Positions 8,809-17,879 of a stretch of 64,000 bases of DNA are shown piece by piece. Below the pieces are notes generated by a model. The model did not search any database, was not told the origin of the DNA, and was given only the letters and a program-made list of their open reading frames with translations. The stretch lies in NCBI RefSeq assembly GCF_003327285.1, contig NZ_KZ848475.1, forward strand, positions 310,001 through 374,000. The letters run 5' to 3'. The position numbers and the translations under genes were made by a program. The first letter of the stretch is position 1. Each line of letters starts with the position of its first letter. This DNA comes from Microbacterium sorbitolivorans (GTDB lineage Bacteria; Actinomycetota; Actinomycetes; Actinomycetales; Microbacteriaceae).

Positions 8809-9725
8809 GATGCGTTCCTCTCGGTGAGCAGGCGGAAGGCGTCGTCCATGCTCCCCGCGGAGATTTCGAGGTCGTGGGCCTCGAGCCCGGTCAGCAGGGC
8901 CCGCGCGACCGCGTCGGAGTCGGCGGCGGTGACGACGAGCCGCCCGGCATCGGCGGTGACCGCCAGCACCTCGGGCATCGCCTCGAGCGCGGCGACGGTC
9001 TCCTGCTGCCGAGAGGCGGGAACGTATGCCTGCACGCGGCGCCCCGTGGCGGTCGCGCGGATCTCGGCCGTCGTGCCGTCGGCGACCACGCGCCCGCCCG
9101 CCATCATCACGATGCGCTGGGCGAACGAGTCGGCCTCTTCGAGGTAGTGCGTCGCGAACACGACGGTGCGGCCCGCGCGGGCGTCCTCGCGCATCGTGGC
9201 CCAGAACTCGGCGCGCGCCGTGACGTCCATGCCCGCGGTCGGTTCGTCGAGAATCAGAAGCGACGGATCCGGGAGCAGCGCGAGCGCGAAGCGCAGCCGC
9301 TGCTGCTCGCCGCCGGAGCACTTCGACACCTTGCGCTTCGCGAGCGACGTAATGTTGGCGCGTTCCATGGCCGCGTCGACGGGCATCGGATCCTTGAACG
9401 TCGACGCGACGAGCATCATCGTCTCGCGGACCGACAGGTCGCGGAGCAGGCCGCCCGTCTGCAGCACAGCGGAAACATGGCCGGCGCGGATCGCGCGCCG
9501 AGGAGCTTCCCCGAAGACCGACACGCTACCCGCTGTCGGGGTGGTCAGGCCGAGCACCATGTCGAGCGTCGTGGTCTTGCCCGCGCCGTTAGGGCCGAGT
9601 AGCGCAACGATCTCGCCACGCGGGATACTCAGGTCGACTCCCCCGACGGCCGTGAAAAGGGATCCGCCGGTACGGAAGTCCTTCACCGCGCCGCGCAGCC
9701 CTATCGCTTCGTTTTGCTGGTTCAT
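8805..9725 (-). CDS. ABC transporter ATP-binding protein (drug-export type)
   Basis: This 306-residue protein has the Walker A motif GPNGAGKTT (about residues 44-52), the signature CSGGEQQRLRFALAL, Walker B LLILDEPTAGMD and an H-loop in FATHYLEEAD. A C-terminal extension of about 80 residues is typical of the DrrA/CcmA-like exporter ATPases. It is the first gene of a four-gene unit running ATPase, permease, histidine kinase and response regulator, an arrangement common for bacitracin- or lantibiotic-type detoxification modules. Confidence 0.92.
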   Translation of the reverse strand: MNQQNEAIGLRGAVKDFRTGGSLFTAVGGVDLSIPRGEIVALLGPNGAGKTTTLDMVLGLTTPTAGSVSVFGEAPRRAIRAGHVSAVLQTGGLLRDLSVRETMMLVASTFKDPMPVDAAMERANITSLAKRKVSKCSGGEQQRLRFALALLPDPSLLILDEPTAGMDVTARAEFWATMREDARAGRTVVFATHYLEEADSFAQRIVMMAGGRVVADGTTAEIRATATGRRVQAYVPASRQQETVAALEAMPEVLAVTADAGRLVVTAADSDAVARALLTGLEAHDLEISAGSMDDAFRLLTERNAS

Positions 9726-9844
9726 GACTCAAGCCAACCGCTCAAACCGGTGCGGAGCGATCCCCCGCTGTCACGAGGCGCACGTGACGAATGTCATATT
9801 CAATGGCCTTGACCGCGGACCCTCCATCCTGCTACTTCGTCGAT

Positions 9845-10816
9845 ATGCGGTTGCGGAAAACAAGTCCCCAGGACCCAGGGATCACGAGGATCCGCCGCGG
9901 CCGCGGCTTCGAGTACCGCGACGCGAGCGGCGTGCACGTGAGCGATGACGACGAGCTCACGCGCATCCGGGCGCTCGCGATTCCGCCCGCGTGGCAGGAT
10001 GTCTGGATCTGCGCGCGGCCCAATGGTCATCTGCAGGCGATTGGTATCGACGGCGCAGGGCGCACGCAGTATCTGTACCACGCGGATTGGTCGCGCCGAA
10101 CGGCGGCGAGGAAGTTCGATCGTGCTCTCGCGCTCTCCGAGAGGTTGCCTGCCGTACGGCGGCGCGTCACCCTCGACCTCCGGCGGGATGGCTTCGTCCG
10201 CGAGCGAGTGCTGGCCGGAGCGTTCCGCCTGCTCGACACGGCGCTCCTGCGGGTGGGATCCGAACGCTACGCCCAGGAGAACGGCACCGTCGGGCTCACG
10301 ACGTTGCGCGGCGAGCACGTCGTCGTCGACGGAGCGACGGTAGCGCTATCGTTCATCGGCAAGAGCGGCGAGCCGTGGGAGCGCACGTTCGACGACCCGG
10401 ATCTCGCCGCGTTGCTCGCGGAGCTGACCCAGCGCGGACCCGAGGCTCAGGTGCTGTCGTGGCACGACGGCGAGGGCTGGCACCGGCTACGCCCGGCCGA
10501 CGTCAACGACGACCTGCGAGCCCTGGCGGGCGCCGATACGAGCGTGAAGGACGTGCGCACCCTGCGCGGCACGACGATCGCGGCGCGCACACTCGCCCGA
10601 TGGGGCGTCGAGGCAACGGACGCCGCCCGGAAGCGCGCGATCGCCGCGGCATCGCGCGAAGCCGCGGCGGCCCTCGGCAACACCCCCTCCGTCGCCCGGG
10701 GCTCCTACATCGATCCGCGAGTAATCGACCGCTACGAGCACGGTGTCGTGGTGGCCGATGGCACGATCGCGCACGTCGAGGGCCAGCTCGCGGGCCTTAT
10801 CGGCGGGCGCTCCTGA
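9845..10816 (+). CDS. DNA topoisomerase IB (pox-type)
   Basis: This protein of about 323 residues starts RLRKTSPQDPGITRIRRGRGF, the usual N-terminus of bacterial type IB topoisomerases. Catalytic features include the RYAQENGTVGLTTL block (conserved Arg and Thr), the KSGEPWE segment, the DVRTLRGT block carrying the second Arg, and the active-site Tyr in GSYIDPRVIDRYEHG near the C-terminus. It relaxes supercoils through a 3'-phosphotyrosine intermediate. The ATG at 9845 is chosen because homology begins there; an ATG at 9791 is possible. No clear ribosome binding site was seen. Confidence 0.92.
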   Translation: MRLRKTSPQDPGITRIRRGRGFEYRDASGVHVSDDDELTRIRALAIPPAWQDVWICARPNGHLQAIGIDGAGRTQYLYHADWSRRTAARKFDRALALSERLPAVRRRVTLDLRRDGFVRERVLAGAFRLLDTALLRVGSERYAQENGTVGLTTLRGEHVVVDGATVALSFIGKSGEPWERTFDDPDLAALLAELTQRGPEAQVLSWHDGEGWHRLRPADVNDDLRALAGADTSVKDVRTLRGTTIAARTLARWGVEATDAARKRAIAAASREAAAALGNTPSVARGSYIDPRVIDRYEHGVVVADGTIAHVEGQLAGLIGGRS

Positions 10817-10920
10817 TACTCGTCCTTCTCCGCCCCCGCAAGCCCCTCTTTTTTCCACGGCCACCCCGTAACGCTTTTGTGAGAGCACCACTTGTCACAT
10901 CCGGACGAAGGAGAAAATAT

Positions 10921-11622
10921 ATGCCCGAACAAGACTCAGATGCCGTTGGCCGTGTAATCGTCACCGGCGGCTCGTCGAGTCTCGGCGCCGCGGTCGTCGA
11001 TGCGGTTCGTGCCGCCGGCGGGTTGCCCGCGGTCATCGATCGCGTTCCGCTCGCAGACAACGGTGCCACGCCGTTCGCGTTGGCAGACGTATCGAACCGT
11101 GTTGATATGGACCACGCCATCGCGGCTCTCGCAGCTGAGCTCGATGGGTTCGATGCCCTTGTCACGGCGGCAGGCATCGGTCCGGGCGGATCCGGAGAAG
11201 GCGATCCCGCCGAATGGGAACGCGCAATCGGCACGCATCTCATCGGAACGATCGCTGCGGTGCGCGCGGCGGTCCCTTATCTGGATCCTGTTCGAGGGCG
11301 CGTCATCATTGTCGCGGTGACGCCCGGAGGCTCCGGTACCGGCTACTCGGCTCCGTATCGCGCGTCCGAGTGGGGGGTCAGGCAGTTCTCGCGAGATCTC
11401 ACCGAGAACCTGCACGGGGGCTACAGCGTGACGACGATTCTCGCGGAAGAGAACCGCGTTCCGTTCTCCGACTCCGGCTCGAACGGCCTTGCACCGGGCG
11501 CTCTCTGCGACAGCCCGGTCGACGTTGCCGAGACAACCCGGGCGATCATGATCGCCCTTCGGCAGCCGCGCGATGCGGACATCGCAGAGCTCGTCGTGCG
11601 CCCTCGCAAGGGAGGGCGCTGA
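10921..11622 (+). CDS. SDR-fold protein lacking the catalytic lysine
   Basis: This 233-residue Rossmann-fold protein has the dinucleotide loop VTGGSSSLG at about residues 14-22, an acidic DVSN turn and an NAG-like VTAAGIG strand end. The classical YxxxK active site reads YRASE, so the lysine is replaced by glutamate, and the usual catalytic Ser position sits in an atypical TPGGSGTG segment. Known SDR chemistry needs that Lys, so the protein is either non-catalytic, for example a sensor or scaffold, or uses other chemistry. The start is fixed by AAGGAGAAAATAT just upstream. GGATCC density and neighbour context drop from here on. Confidence 0.8.
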   Translation: MPEQDSDAVGRVIVTGGSSSLGAAVVDAVRAAGGLPAVIDRVPLADNGATPFALADVSNRVDMDHAIAALAAELDGFDALVTAAGIGPGGSGEGDPAEWERAIGTHLIGTIAAVRAAVPYLDPVRGRVIIVAVTPGGSGTGYSAPYRASEWGVRQFSRDLTENLHGGYSVTTILAEENRVPFSDSGSNGLAPGALCDSPVDVAETTRAIMIALRQPRDADIAELVVRPRKGGR

Positions 11623-11715
11623 CGCTCTTGCTGGCGACGTGAGCCCCCGTCCAGGAATCGTTCGTCGGGAAGTCACCCCCTCGACGCGGGCGGCTCCGAG
11701 CGGTGTCATAGGCGC

Positions 11716-12571
11716 ATGACGGCCCATCTGATGTCCATCGGCACGGCGAACCCGGAGCAGATCGTCGCTTCGGCCGACTTCGGCGACGGCGCCGGGGCGG
11801 CGGTCGCCGCCTTCGCCCCCCGCACAGGCGAGCCACGCATGGAGATCGGCGAATCCTCGACGGCCATCAACTCGGAGTGCGAGGCCATAGGGACTGGTCG
11901 ATCGGCGACCATGGCTTCAAGATGGTGCTCACGGCACAGGTGCCGCGAATCATCGGTCGAGAGATCGGGGGCGTGGCCTCGGCGATGCTCGGGAAGGGCG
12001 TCGATCAGGTGTCCGCGGTCGACGCTCGGGCGGCGCACCCGGTGGGCGTAGCGAGCTCGACCACGTGCAGACGAGGCTCTCGCTCCCCGACGAGGCGATG
12101 GGATACTCCCGGGATGTGCTGCGCGACTATGGCAACATGTCGTGCGCGACGATCCTGTTCATTCTGAGGCGCATCGAGAGGGCGAGCGAGTCCGGGATCC
12201 GCCGGGTGCTGCTTCGCCGGCTGCGCCGCAGCCGTGTCTTCGTCATCGGCGACGCCGCGCACGAGATCAGCCCGATAGGCGGGCAGGGCATGAACCTGGG
12301 ACTGCTCGACGCGGCGACGCTGGCACCCGCGCTCGCCCACTGGCTGAGAGAACCCACGGATCTCCGGCCCGTCGACCGCTGGGAGCGCGACCGGCTCGCC
12401 TCTGCGCGGACGGCCGCGAACCTCGCGGGGATGAACACCGCAATAGGCCAGGCGCGCGGGGTCGCCGGTCACGCCGCGGCAATGGCGGCCGTGCGCGCGG
12501 CCGCCGCCACGCCGCTCGCGCGGTTCGCCGCCCACGCCCACGGCATGGGCCTGGACCGCAGTGTCAGTTGA
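11716..12571 (+). pseudogene. Remnant of a type III PKS gene joined to the end of a flavin hydroxylase gene
   Basis: The first part encodes type III polyketide synthase segments in three different frames. FGDGAGAAVAAF lies near 11780, WSIGDHGFKMVLTAQVP lies near 11897 in another frame, and then comes a damaged active-site His block (AAHPVG in place of AVHPGG). The third frame carries LDHVQTRLSLPDEAMGYSRD and YGNMSCATILFILRRI with the active-site Asn. Without a break the last frame continues into RVFVIGDAAHEISPIGGQGMNLGLLDA, the FAD-binding C-terminal motif of UbiH-type monooxygenases, and ends at 12571. At least two frameshifts and one deletion are needed. The gene pair resembles the srsA/srsC phenolic-lipid genes of Streptomyces, with the methyltransferase between them lost. 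Confidence 0.85.
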
Positions 12572-13076
12572 GCGCGGCGACGCCGGCGTTCAGCGTAGAG
12601 GCGTAGATGATCCACACGAGATACGGCGCAAGCAGCCATCCCGACGTCTTGATGCGGGTCGCGCAGAGGCCCATGTACCAGACCACGCTCACGATCAGGG
12701 CGAGCATCACGATGAGGGCGATCCACCAGGCGGCTTCTCCGATCACGGGATAGCCGGCGAAGAAGATCGGCGTCCAGGCCGCGTTGAGCGCAAGCTGGAC
12801 GACATAGACCGTGAGCGCGGGATCCCATCGTCGACCGTCCTTCGCGGCCCAGCGCCACAGCAGGAAGCCCGAGAGCGCGATCATCAGGTACAGCACGCTC
12901 CATACCGGGCCGAAGAGGGCGTTCGGCGGGTTCCACGGCACCTTCTCGGCGTCGGCGTACCAGCCGTCGACGTTGCCCATGGTCGCGAGCGAGCCGCCCG
13001 CGGCCACCGCGACGACGGCGATCAGGATCACGGCGGCGACGATGATCTGTCGTGCGAGGGACGGCGTGCGGGTCAT
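12564..13076 (-). CDS. tspO: TspO/MBR family protein
   Basis: This 170-residue protein has five predicted membrane helices and conserved TspO features: VDGWYADAEKVPWNPPNALFGPVWSVLY (split here as WYADAEKVPWNPP and FGPVWSVLY), LALNAAWTPIFF and a Trp-rich core. The family binds porphyrins and is tied to tetrapyrrole and oxidative or photo-stress responses. Its start overlaps the stop of the upstream SDR-DUF2867 gene (ATGA), making a three-gene coupled unit with the G6PD-like enzyme. Its 3' end overlaps the flavin hydroxylase remnant by eight bases on the opposite strand. Confidence 0.93.
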   Translation of the reverse strand: MTRTPSLARQIIVAAVILIAVVAVAAGGSLATMGNVDGWYADAEKVPWNPPNALFGPVWSVLYLMIALSGFLLWRWAAKDGRRWDPALTVYVVQLALNAAWTPIFFAGYPVIGEAAWWIALIVMLALIVSVVWYMGLCATRIKTSGWLLAPYLVWIIYASTLNAGVAALN

Positions 13077-14632
13077 GACGTTTCCTCCTGTGTGTGATTC
13101 TCTGCCGTTGCGATGATGCGATTCACCATGCCGCTAAAGATGAAACCGTGGAACGGGAGCATCGAGAGCCAATAGAGGCGCCCCGAGAGCCCGCGCGGGA
13201 AGAAGACGGCGCGCTGCACGTACGCGAGGCCAACCGGTGATTCGTCGATGCCGAGCTCGAGCCATGCGCTGCCTGGCACCTTCATCTCGGCGCGCAGTCG
13301 CAGCAGACGCCCCGGCTCGAGCGCCTCGACGCGCCACACGTCGAGCGCGTCCCCCACGGCGAGGTGCGAGCGGGCGCGCCGCCCGCGCTGCAGCCCGACA
13401 CCGCCCGAGAGGCGATCCATGAGCCCGCGCAGGGCCCAGAGCGCCGATCCCGAGGGCCACCCGTTGGTGCCGCCGATCTGCGTGATGACCGACCATATGG
13501 CGTCGCGATCGGCCGTCGTCGTACGGCTGCGGCGGTCGACGAGCACCGTACGCCCCGCCCAGTCCGGGTCACTCGGGAGCGGATCGCTCGGCGCCTGCGA
13601 CACGCGCGCGTCGACCCAGCTCGTTTCGACGTCGTCGATCTTAATGCGGCCGAGCGCGAGCCTGACGGCCTCGCGATAAGGCGTCAGCCCCGACTCGGGA
13701 CGCGGCAGAATCTCATCCACGGCGCGGTCGGCCATGACGCAATCGTTCTGGAGCGACTCCACGAGCGGCCGCGCGATCGTGCTCGGCACCGGCGTGACGA
13801 GCCCGACCCAGAGCGACGCGAGGCGCGGCGTGAGCACGGGCAGCGCCGCGATGCCGCGCTGGGGCAGACCCGCCTCGACGGCGTAGCCGTTCATCATCTG
13901 TCCGTAGCGCAGGACGTCGGGGCCGCCGATGTCGATGGCGCGGCTGATCGAAGGATCAGCGCGCGCCGCGGCGAGCAGGTAGTGCAATACGTCGCGGATC
14001 GCGATTGGCTGAATGCGGTTCATCACCCAGCGCGGCGCCGGCATGTAGGGCAAGACATCGGTGAGGTGGCGCACCATCTCGAACGACGCGGATCCCGAAC
14101 CGATGATGACGCCCGCTTGCAACACCAGCGTCGGCACTCCGGACGCCAGCAGGATCTCCCCCACCTCGACGCGGGAAGCGAGATGGGGCGAGAGATCGGC
14201 GCCCGCCGGGTGCAGGCCACCGAGGTAGACGATCCGCCTCACACCGGCGTCCGATGCGGCCCGCGCGACGGCGTTCGCGATCTCGCGATCACGTTGCCCG
14301 AAGCCTCGACCGCTCGACATCGAGTGCACGAGGTGGAACAGCACGTCGACGTCGTCGGTCGCGGCGGCGAGCGCACCAGCGTCGCCCGCATCGCCCTCGA
14401 CGATCTCGACGCGGTCCGCCCACGGCAGTGCGCGGATCCGTTCGGCGGAACGCGACAGCACGCGCACGCGCCAGCCTCCGCGGAGCAGTCGCGGCACGAG
14501 CCGACCGCCGACGTATCCCGTCGCGCCGAGCACGAGGGCGCGAGGCGCGGATCCGTCCTCTCGCGGCGCGGAACGGAGCGCCGCTTCCGTGCCGAGAGGC
14601 GCGCTGATGGTCGTCTCGTCCGATTCGTTCAC
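13073..14632 (-). CDS. SDR-type NAD(P)-binding protein with C-terminal DUF2867
   Basis: This 519-residue protein has an extended-SDR/NmrA-like Rossmann domain at the N-terminus (VLGATGYVGGRLVPRLL at about residues 31-47; LVHSM and YLGGL strands). A C-terminal DUF2867-type region from about residue 350 includes DAIWSVITQIGG and FFPRGLSGRLYWLSMLPFH. Such two-domain proteins often lie beside photolyase or carotenoid genes in light-induced actinobacterial clusters, which is background knowledge and not shown here. The start is GTG at 14632, overlapping the G6PD-like stop by four bases. Confidence 0.85.
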   Translation of the reverse strand: MNESDETTISAPLGTEAALRSAPREDGSAPRALVLGATGYVGGRLVPRLLRGGWRVRVLSRSAERIRALPWADRVEIVEGDAGDAGALAAATDDVDVLFHLVHSMSSGRGFGQRDREIANAVARAASDAGVRRIVYLGGLHPAGADLSPHLASRVEVGEILLASGVPTLVLQAGVIIGSGSASFEMVRHLTDVLPYMPAPRWVMNRIQPIAIRDVLHYLLAAARADPSISRAIDIGGPDVLRYGQMMNGYAVEAGLPQRGIAALPVLTPRLASLWVGLVTPVPSTIARPLVESLQNDCVMADRAVDEILPRPESGLTPYREAVRLALGRIKIDDVETSWVDARVSQAPSDPLPSDPDWAGRTVLVDRRSRTTTADRDAIWSVITQIGGTNGWPSGSALWALRGLMDRLSGGVGLQRGRRARSHLAVGDALDVWRVEALEPGRLLRLRAEMKVPGSAWLELGIDESPVGLAYVQRAVFFPRGLSGRLYWLSMLPFHGFIFSGMVNRIIATAENHTQEETS

Positions 14633-15996
14633 GAGTTCGATGTCTCCCAGTTGACAGGCCCCGCGGACCCCGCGGGGTACTCCTCCAGCGGAACCTCGCC
14701 ACGGTGCCAGGCTGTGCGTACCGGCTCGATGATCCGCCAGCATTCCTCGGCCGCGTCTGCCCGCACGGACAGCGTGACATCGCGCTCGAGGATCTGGCTG
14801 AGCACCTCGGTGTAGGCCCGGACGCTGCCCTCACCGAGTTCGAGGCCGAGCGTCTCACGGCGGAGGGCGAACGGGTCTTCGCCGCCGTTGACGTTGAGGT
14901 CGAGCCACATGGCGTCGGGCCCGAGCGAGAAGCGCAGCGTGCCGCCGTCACGGACATCGCCCGTGAGGCCGTCGGGGATGTGGCGCACGGGCGCGAACCT
15001 CACGACGATCTCCGTGCGCTTCTCGCCGAGCGCCTTGCCCGATCGCAGCACGAACGGCACGCCCCGCCAACGCGCGGTACGCACCTCGCAGACGATCTCG
15101 GCGAGCGTTTCCGTCTCGCGCGACGGGTCCACGCCTTTCTCGTCGACGTACGACGGGAGTTCGCGGTCGTCGATACGACCGTCCGTGTAGCGGGCACGAC
15201 GGGACGACGCCGCCGCGTCGTCTGCCCAGATATGCGTCGCGCGGAGCGCAGCGGCCTTCGCATCGCGCAGATCGCGTTCGCCGAGCGTCGCGGGCGGCTC
15301 CATGGCGAGGACCGCGAGTACCTGCAACAGATGGCTCTGCAGCATGTCGATCATCGCGCCCGCACGGTCGTAGTAACGCGCACGGTTCTCGAGCGCGAGC
15401 GACTCGTCGTAGCGTACGAGCACCGATTCAATGTGATCGGCCGACCACAGCGGTTCGACAACGCGGTTGGCGAAGCGCACGCCCAGGACGTTCAGCAGCG
15501 TGGATCGCCCCAGGAAGTGGTCGACCCGGAACACGCGGGACTCGGGCACGATCTCGGCGAGGGTGGAGTTGAGACGCCTCGCGCCCCCTTCGTCGCCTCC
15601 GAACGGCTTCTCGAGGGCGAGGATCGTCCGCTCCGGCAGTTCGACCTCGCGTAGGGCCTCGCAGGCCGCGGCGGCGACGGCGGGTGGAACCGCGAAGTAC
15701 AGAACGACGGAGTCGCCCGTATCTCGCACGAGGCGCGCAAGCTCCTCGGAACGCGTGATGTCGGCGACGACGTAGCGCGTCGACGAGACCCGTTCGAACG
15801 CGTCGGGAAGACCGGCGGCTTCGAACGCCTCGCGCACGGCGGAGCGCCAGCGGTTGTCGTCCCAGGGGTCGTCGCCGGCCCCGCGCAGGTCGAGATCGAG
15901 GCTCGGGTCTCGATGCAGCAACTGCGCGAGCGCGGGAAGGAGCAGACGGGAGGTGAGGTCGCCGGATGCGCCGAGGATCAGCAGCGTCGTAGACAT
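14629..15996 (-). CDS. Glucose-6-phosphate dehydrogenase-like protein (divergent paralog)
   Basis: This 455-residue protein has the N-terminal nucleotide loop LGASGDLTSRLLLPAL and the fold landmarks VDHFLGRSTLLN, the MIDMLQSHLLQVLAVLAMEPP helix with the catalytic His, and FVLRSGKALGEKRTEI. The substrate motif is normally RIDHYLGKE; here the Lys-Glu is Arg-Ser, so activity on glucose 6-phosphate is uncertain. The ATG at 15996 is preferred over 16008 because TATGGT at 16009-16004 ends seven bases before it. It heads the operon with SDR-DUF2867 and TspO and is divergent from GH15. Confidence 0.85.
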   Translation of the reverse strand: MSTTLLILGASGDLTSRLLLPALAQLLHRDPSLDLDLRGAGDDPWDDNRWRSAVREAFEAAGLPDAFERVSSTRYVVADITRSEELARLVRDTGDSVVLYFAVPPAVAAAACEALREVELPERTILALEKPFGGDEGGARRLNSTLAEIVPESRVFRVDHFLGRSTLLNVLGVRFANRVVEPLWSADHIESVLVRYDESLALENRARYYDRAGAMIDMLQSHLLQVLAVLAMEPPATLGERDLRDAKAAALRATHIWADDAAASSRRARYTDGRIDDRELPSYVDEKGVDPSRETETLAEIVCEVRTARWRGVPFVLRSGKALGEKRTEIVVRFAPVRHIPDGLTGDVRDGGTLRFSLGPDAMWLDLNVNGGEDPFALRRETLGLELGEGSVRAYTEVLSQILERDVTLSVRADAAEECWRIIEPVRTAWHRGEVPLEEYPAGSAGPVNWETSNS

Positions 15997-16065
15997 GCAT
16001 TGCACCATAGCGATGCCCGCCGCTCACCAGGAACCCCCTCGCGCCGCGCGCGCGGGCATGGCATT

Positions 16066-17865
16066 ATGACGGCGGTGACGACACGGATCGAAGATTATGC
16101 GCTCCTCAGCAACTGCCGCACGGCGGCGCTCATCTCGCGGGAGGGCAGCCTCGACTGGCTCTGTTTGCCCCGCCTCGACTCGCCGTCGGTGTTCGGCGCC
16201 CTGCTCGGCACGGAAGACAACGGCTGCTGGACACTACGCCCCGCAGAGGGACAGTCGAGCCGACGCTACGACGGCGACACAATGCTTCTTGTCACCCGCT
16301 GGGCTACCCCGACGGGTATCGCCGAGGTACACGACCTCATGCCCATCGACCCCGTTCCGCACGCCGACACGCACCGTGTCGATGTCGTGCGCCGCGTCGT
16401 CGGCGTCTCCGGCACCGTCGATTTCGAGCAGACCCTGAGACTGCGCTTCGACTACTCGCGCGCTCTCCCCTGGGTTCGGCAGACAGGCACTGAGGAAGAT
16501 CCCGAGCTCATCGCGATGGCGGGGCCGCACGCGGTCGTCGTGCGCGGCTCGAGACTGCATGCGTCGGATCACGCGCACCGCGGATCCGTAACGGTCACCG
16601 CGGGCGAGCGCGTCGATCTCGTGCTCACCTGGTTCCCATCGCACATCGCGGTGCCCGCGCCGCTCGTCGTGAATCCGGCGGTCGCCGAGACCCGCGCGTG
16701 GTGGCAGGAGTGGTCCGACAAGATCGAGCACGAGGGTGTGCACCGGGATCTCGTCGTACGTTCGCTCGTGCTGCTGCGGGCCCTCACGAACCACGCAACC
16801 GGGGGCATCGCCGCCGCCGCGACGACCTCTCTTCCGGAAGAGATCGGCGGAACGCGCAACTGGGACTACCGATTCGTATGGCTGCGAGATGCCGCGCTGA
16901 CGCTCGAGGCGCTCATCGATCACGGCTTTATCGGGCTCGCGGAGACATGGCGTTCGTGGCTGCTGCGCGCGATCGCCGGAGACCCCGCCGATCTGCAGGT
17001 CGTGTACGGTCTCGCGGGCGAGCGCGACCTCGTCGAGCGCGAGATGACGTCGCTTCCCGGCTACGAGGGGTCCGCGCCCGTTCGGATCGGCAACGGGGCA
17101 TGGAACCAGTACCAAGCCGACGTCGTCGGCGAGGTGCTCGTCACTCTCAGCGCGGGCCGCGAGGCGGGCCTCACGGAGTCGGAGTTCTCGTGGCCGCTCG
17201 AACGAAATCTCATCGCGTACGCCGCCGAACAGCTCGAGCGCCCCGACCAGAGTCTGTGGGAGATCCGCAACGAGCCACACCTGTTCACGCAGTCTCGCGC
17301 CATGATGTGGGCCGTGTTCGACCGAGGCGTGCGGGCCGTGGAACGGCACGGGCTCGACGGCCCTGTGGAGAGGTGGCGCGATCTGCGCGACCGGATCGCC
17401 CGCGAGATCGACGAGAAGGGCGTCGCAGACGGTTACTTCACCCAGCATGAGGGAACGCTCGAGGTGGATGCATCCTTGCTCCTGCTCCCCCAGGTCGGTT
17501 TCTGCGCGCCGGACGATCCCCGGATGCTGAAGACCGTTGAGCGCATTGAGCAGACCCTCATGCGCGATGGCTTCCTCATGCGCTATCGCACACAGAGCGG
17601 TTTGGACGGACTCCCCGGCGACGAGTCTCCGTTCCTCGCCTGTTCGTTCTGGCTCGTCGAGCAATACGCCTGCACCGGCCGGCTCGACGAGGCGAACGAG
17701 TTGATGGATCGCCTCTGCGCCCTCGCGAACGACGTGGGCATGCTCTCGGAGGAGTACGACACGCGCGCGAAGCGTCAGGTCGGCAACGTGCCGCAGGCAT
17801 TCAGTCACCTGGCTCTCGTGAGAGCGGCCGATGCACTCGCGAGAGCGAGCCATCGGCCGCGATAG
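16066..17865 (+). CDS. Glycoside hydrolase family 15 protein (glucoamylase/trehalase-like)
   Basis: This 599-residue cytoplasmic protein lacks a signal peptide. It has an N-terminal beta domain beginning IEDYALLSNCRTAALISREGSLDWLCLPR, followed by an (alpha/alpha)6 barrel with GGTRNWDYRFVWLRDAALTLEAL. The second acidic block is FTQHEGTLEVDASLLLLPQVGF. These are hallmarks of bacterial GH15 enzymes, several of which hydrolyse trehalose. The adjacent divergent G6PD-like operon suggests shared sugar or stress regulation. The ATG at 16066 is 70 bp from the divergent start, and no ribosome binding site is evident. Confidence 0.9.
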   Translation: MTAVTTRIEDYALLSNCRTAALISREGSLDWLCLPRLDSPSVFGALLGTEDNGCWTLRPAEGQSSRRYDGDTMLLVTRWATPTGIAEVHDLMPIDPVPHADTHRVDVVRRVVGVSGTVDFEQTLRLRFDYSRALPWVRQTGTEEDPELIAMAGPHAVVVRGSRLHASDHAHRGSVTVTAGERVDLVLTWFPSHIAVPAPLVVNPAVAETRAWWQEWSDKIEHEGVHRDLVVRSLVLLRALTNHATGGIAAAATTSLPEEIGGTRNWDYRFVWLRDAALTLEALIDHGFIGLAETWRSWLLRAIAGDPADLQVVYGLAGERDLVEREMTSLPGYEGSAPVRIGNGAWNQYQADVVGEVLVTLSAGREAGLTESEFSWPLERNLIAYAAEQLERPDQSLWEIRNEPHLFTQSRAMMWAVFDRGVRAVERHGLDGPVERWRDLRDRIAREIDEKGVADGYFTQHEGTLEVDASLLLLPQVGFCAPDDPRMLKTVERIEQTLMRDGFLMRYRTQSGLDGLPGDESPFLACSFWLVEQYACTGRLDEANELMDRLCALANDVGMLSEEYDTRAKRQVGNVPQAFSHLALVRAADALARASHRPR

Positions 17866-17879
17866 CGCGAGAGCCCGGG

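Noticed and set aside
14629-15996. Standard housekeeping zwf
   Set aside because: The substrate loop is changed, there is no opcA, tkt, tal or gnd neighbour, and the partners are stress-type proteins, so the symbol zwf was not assigned.
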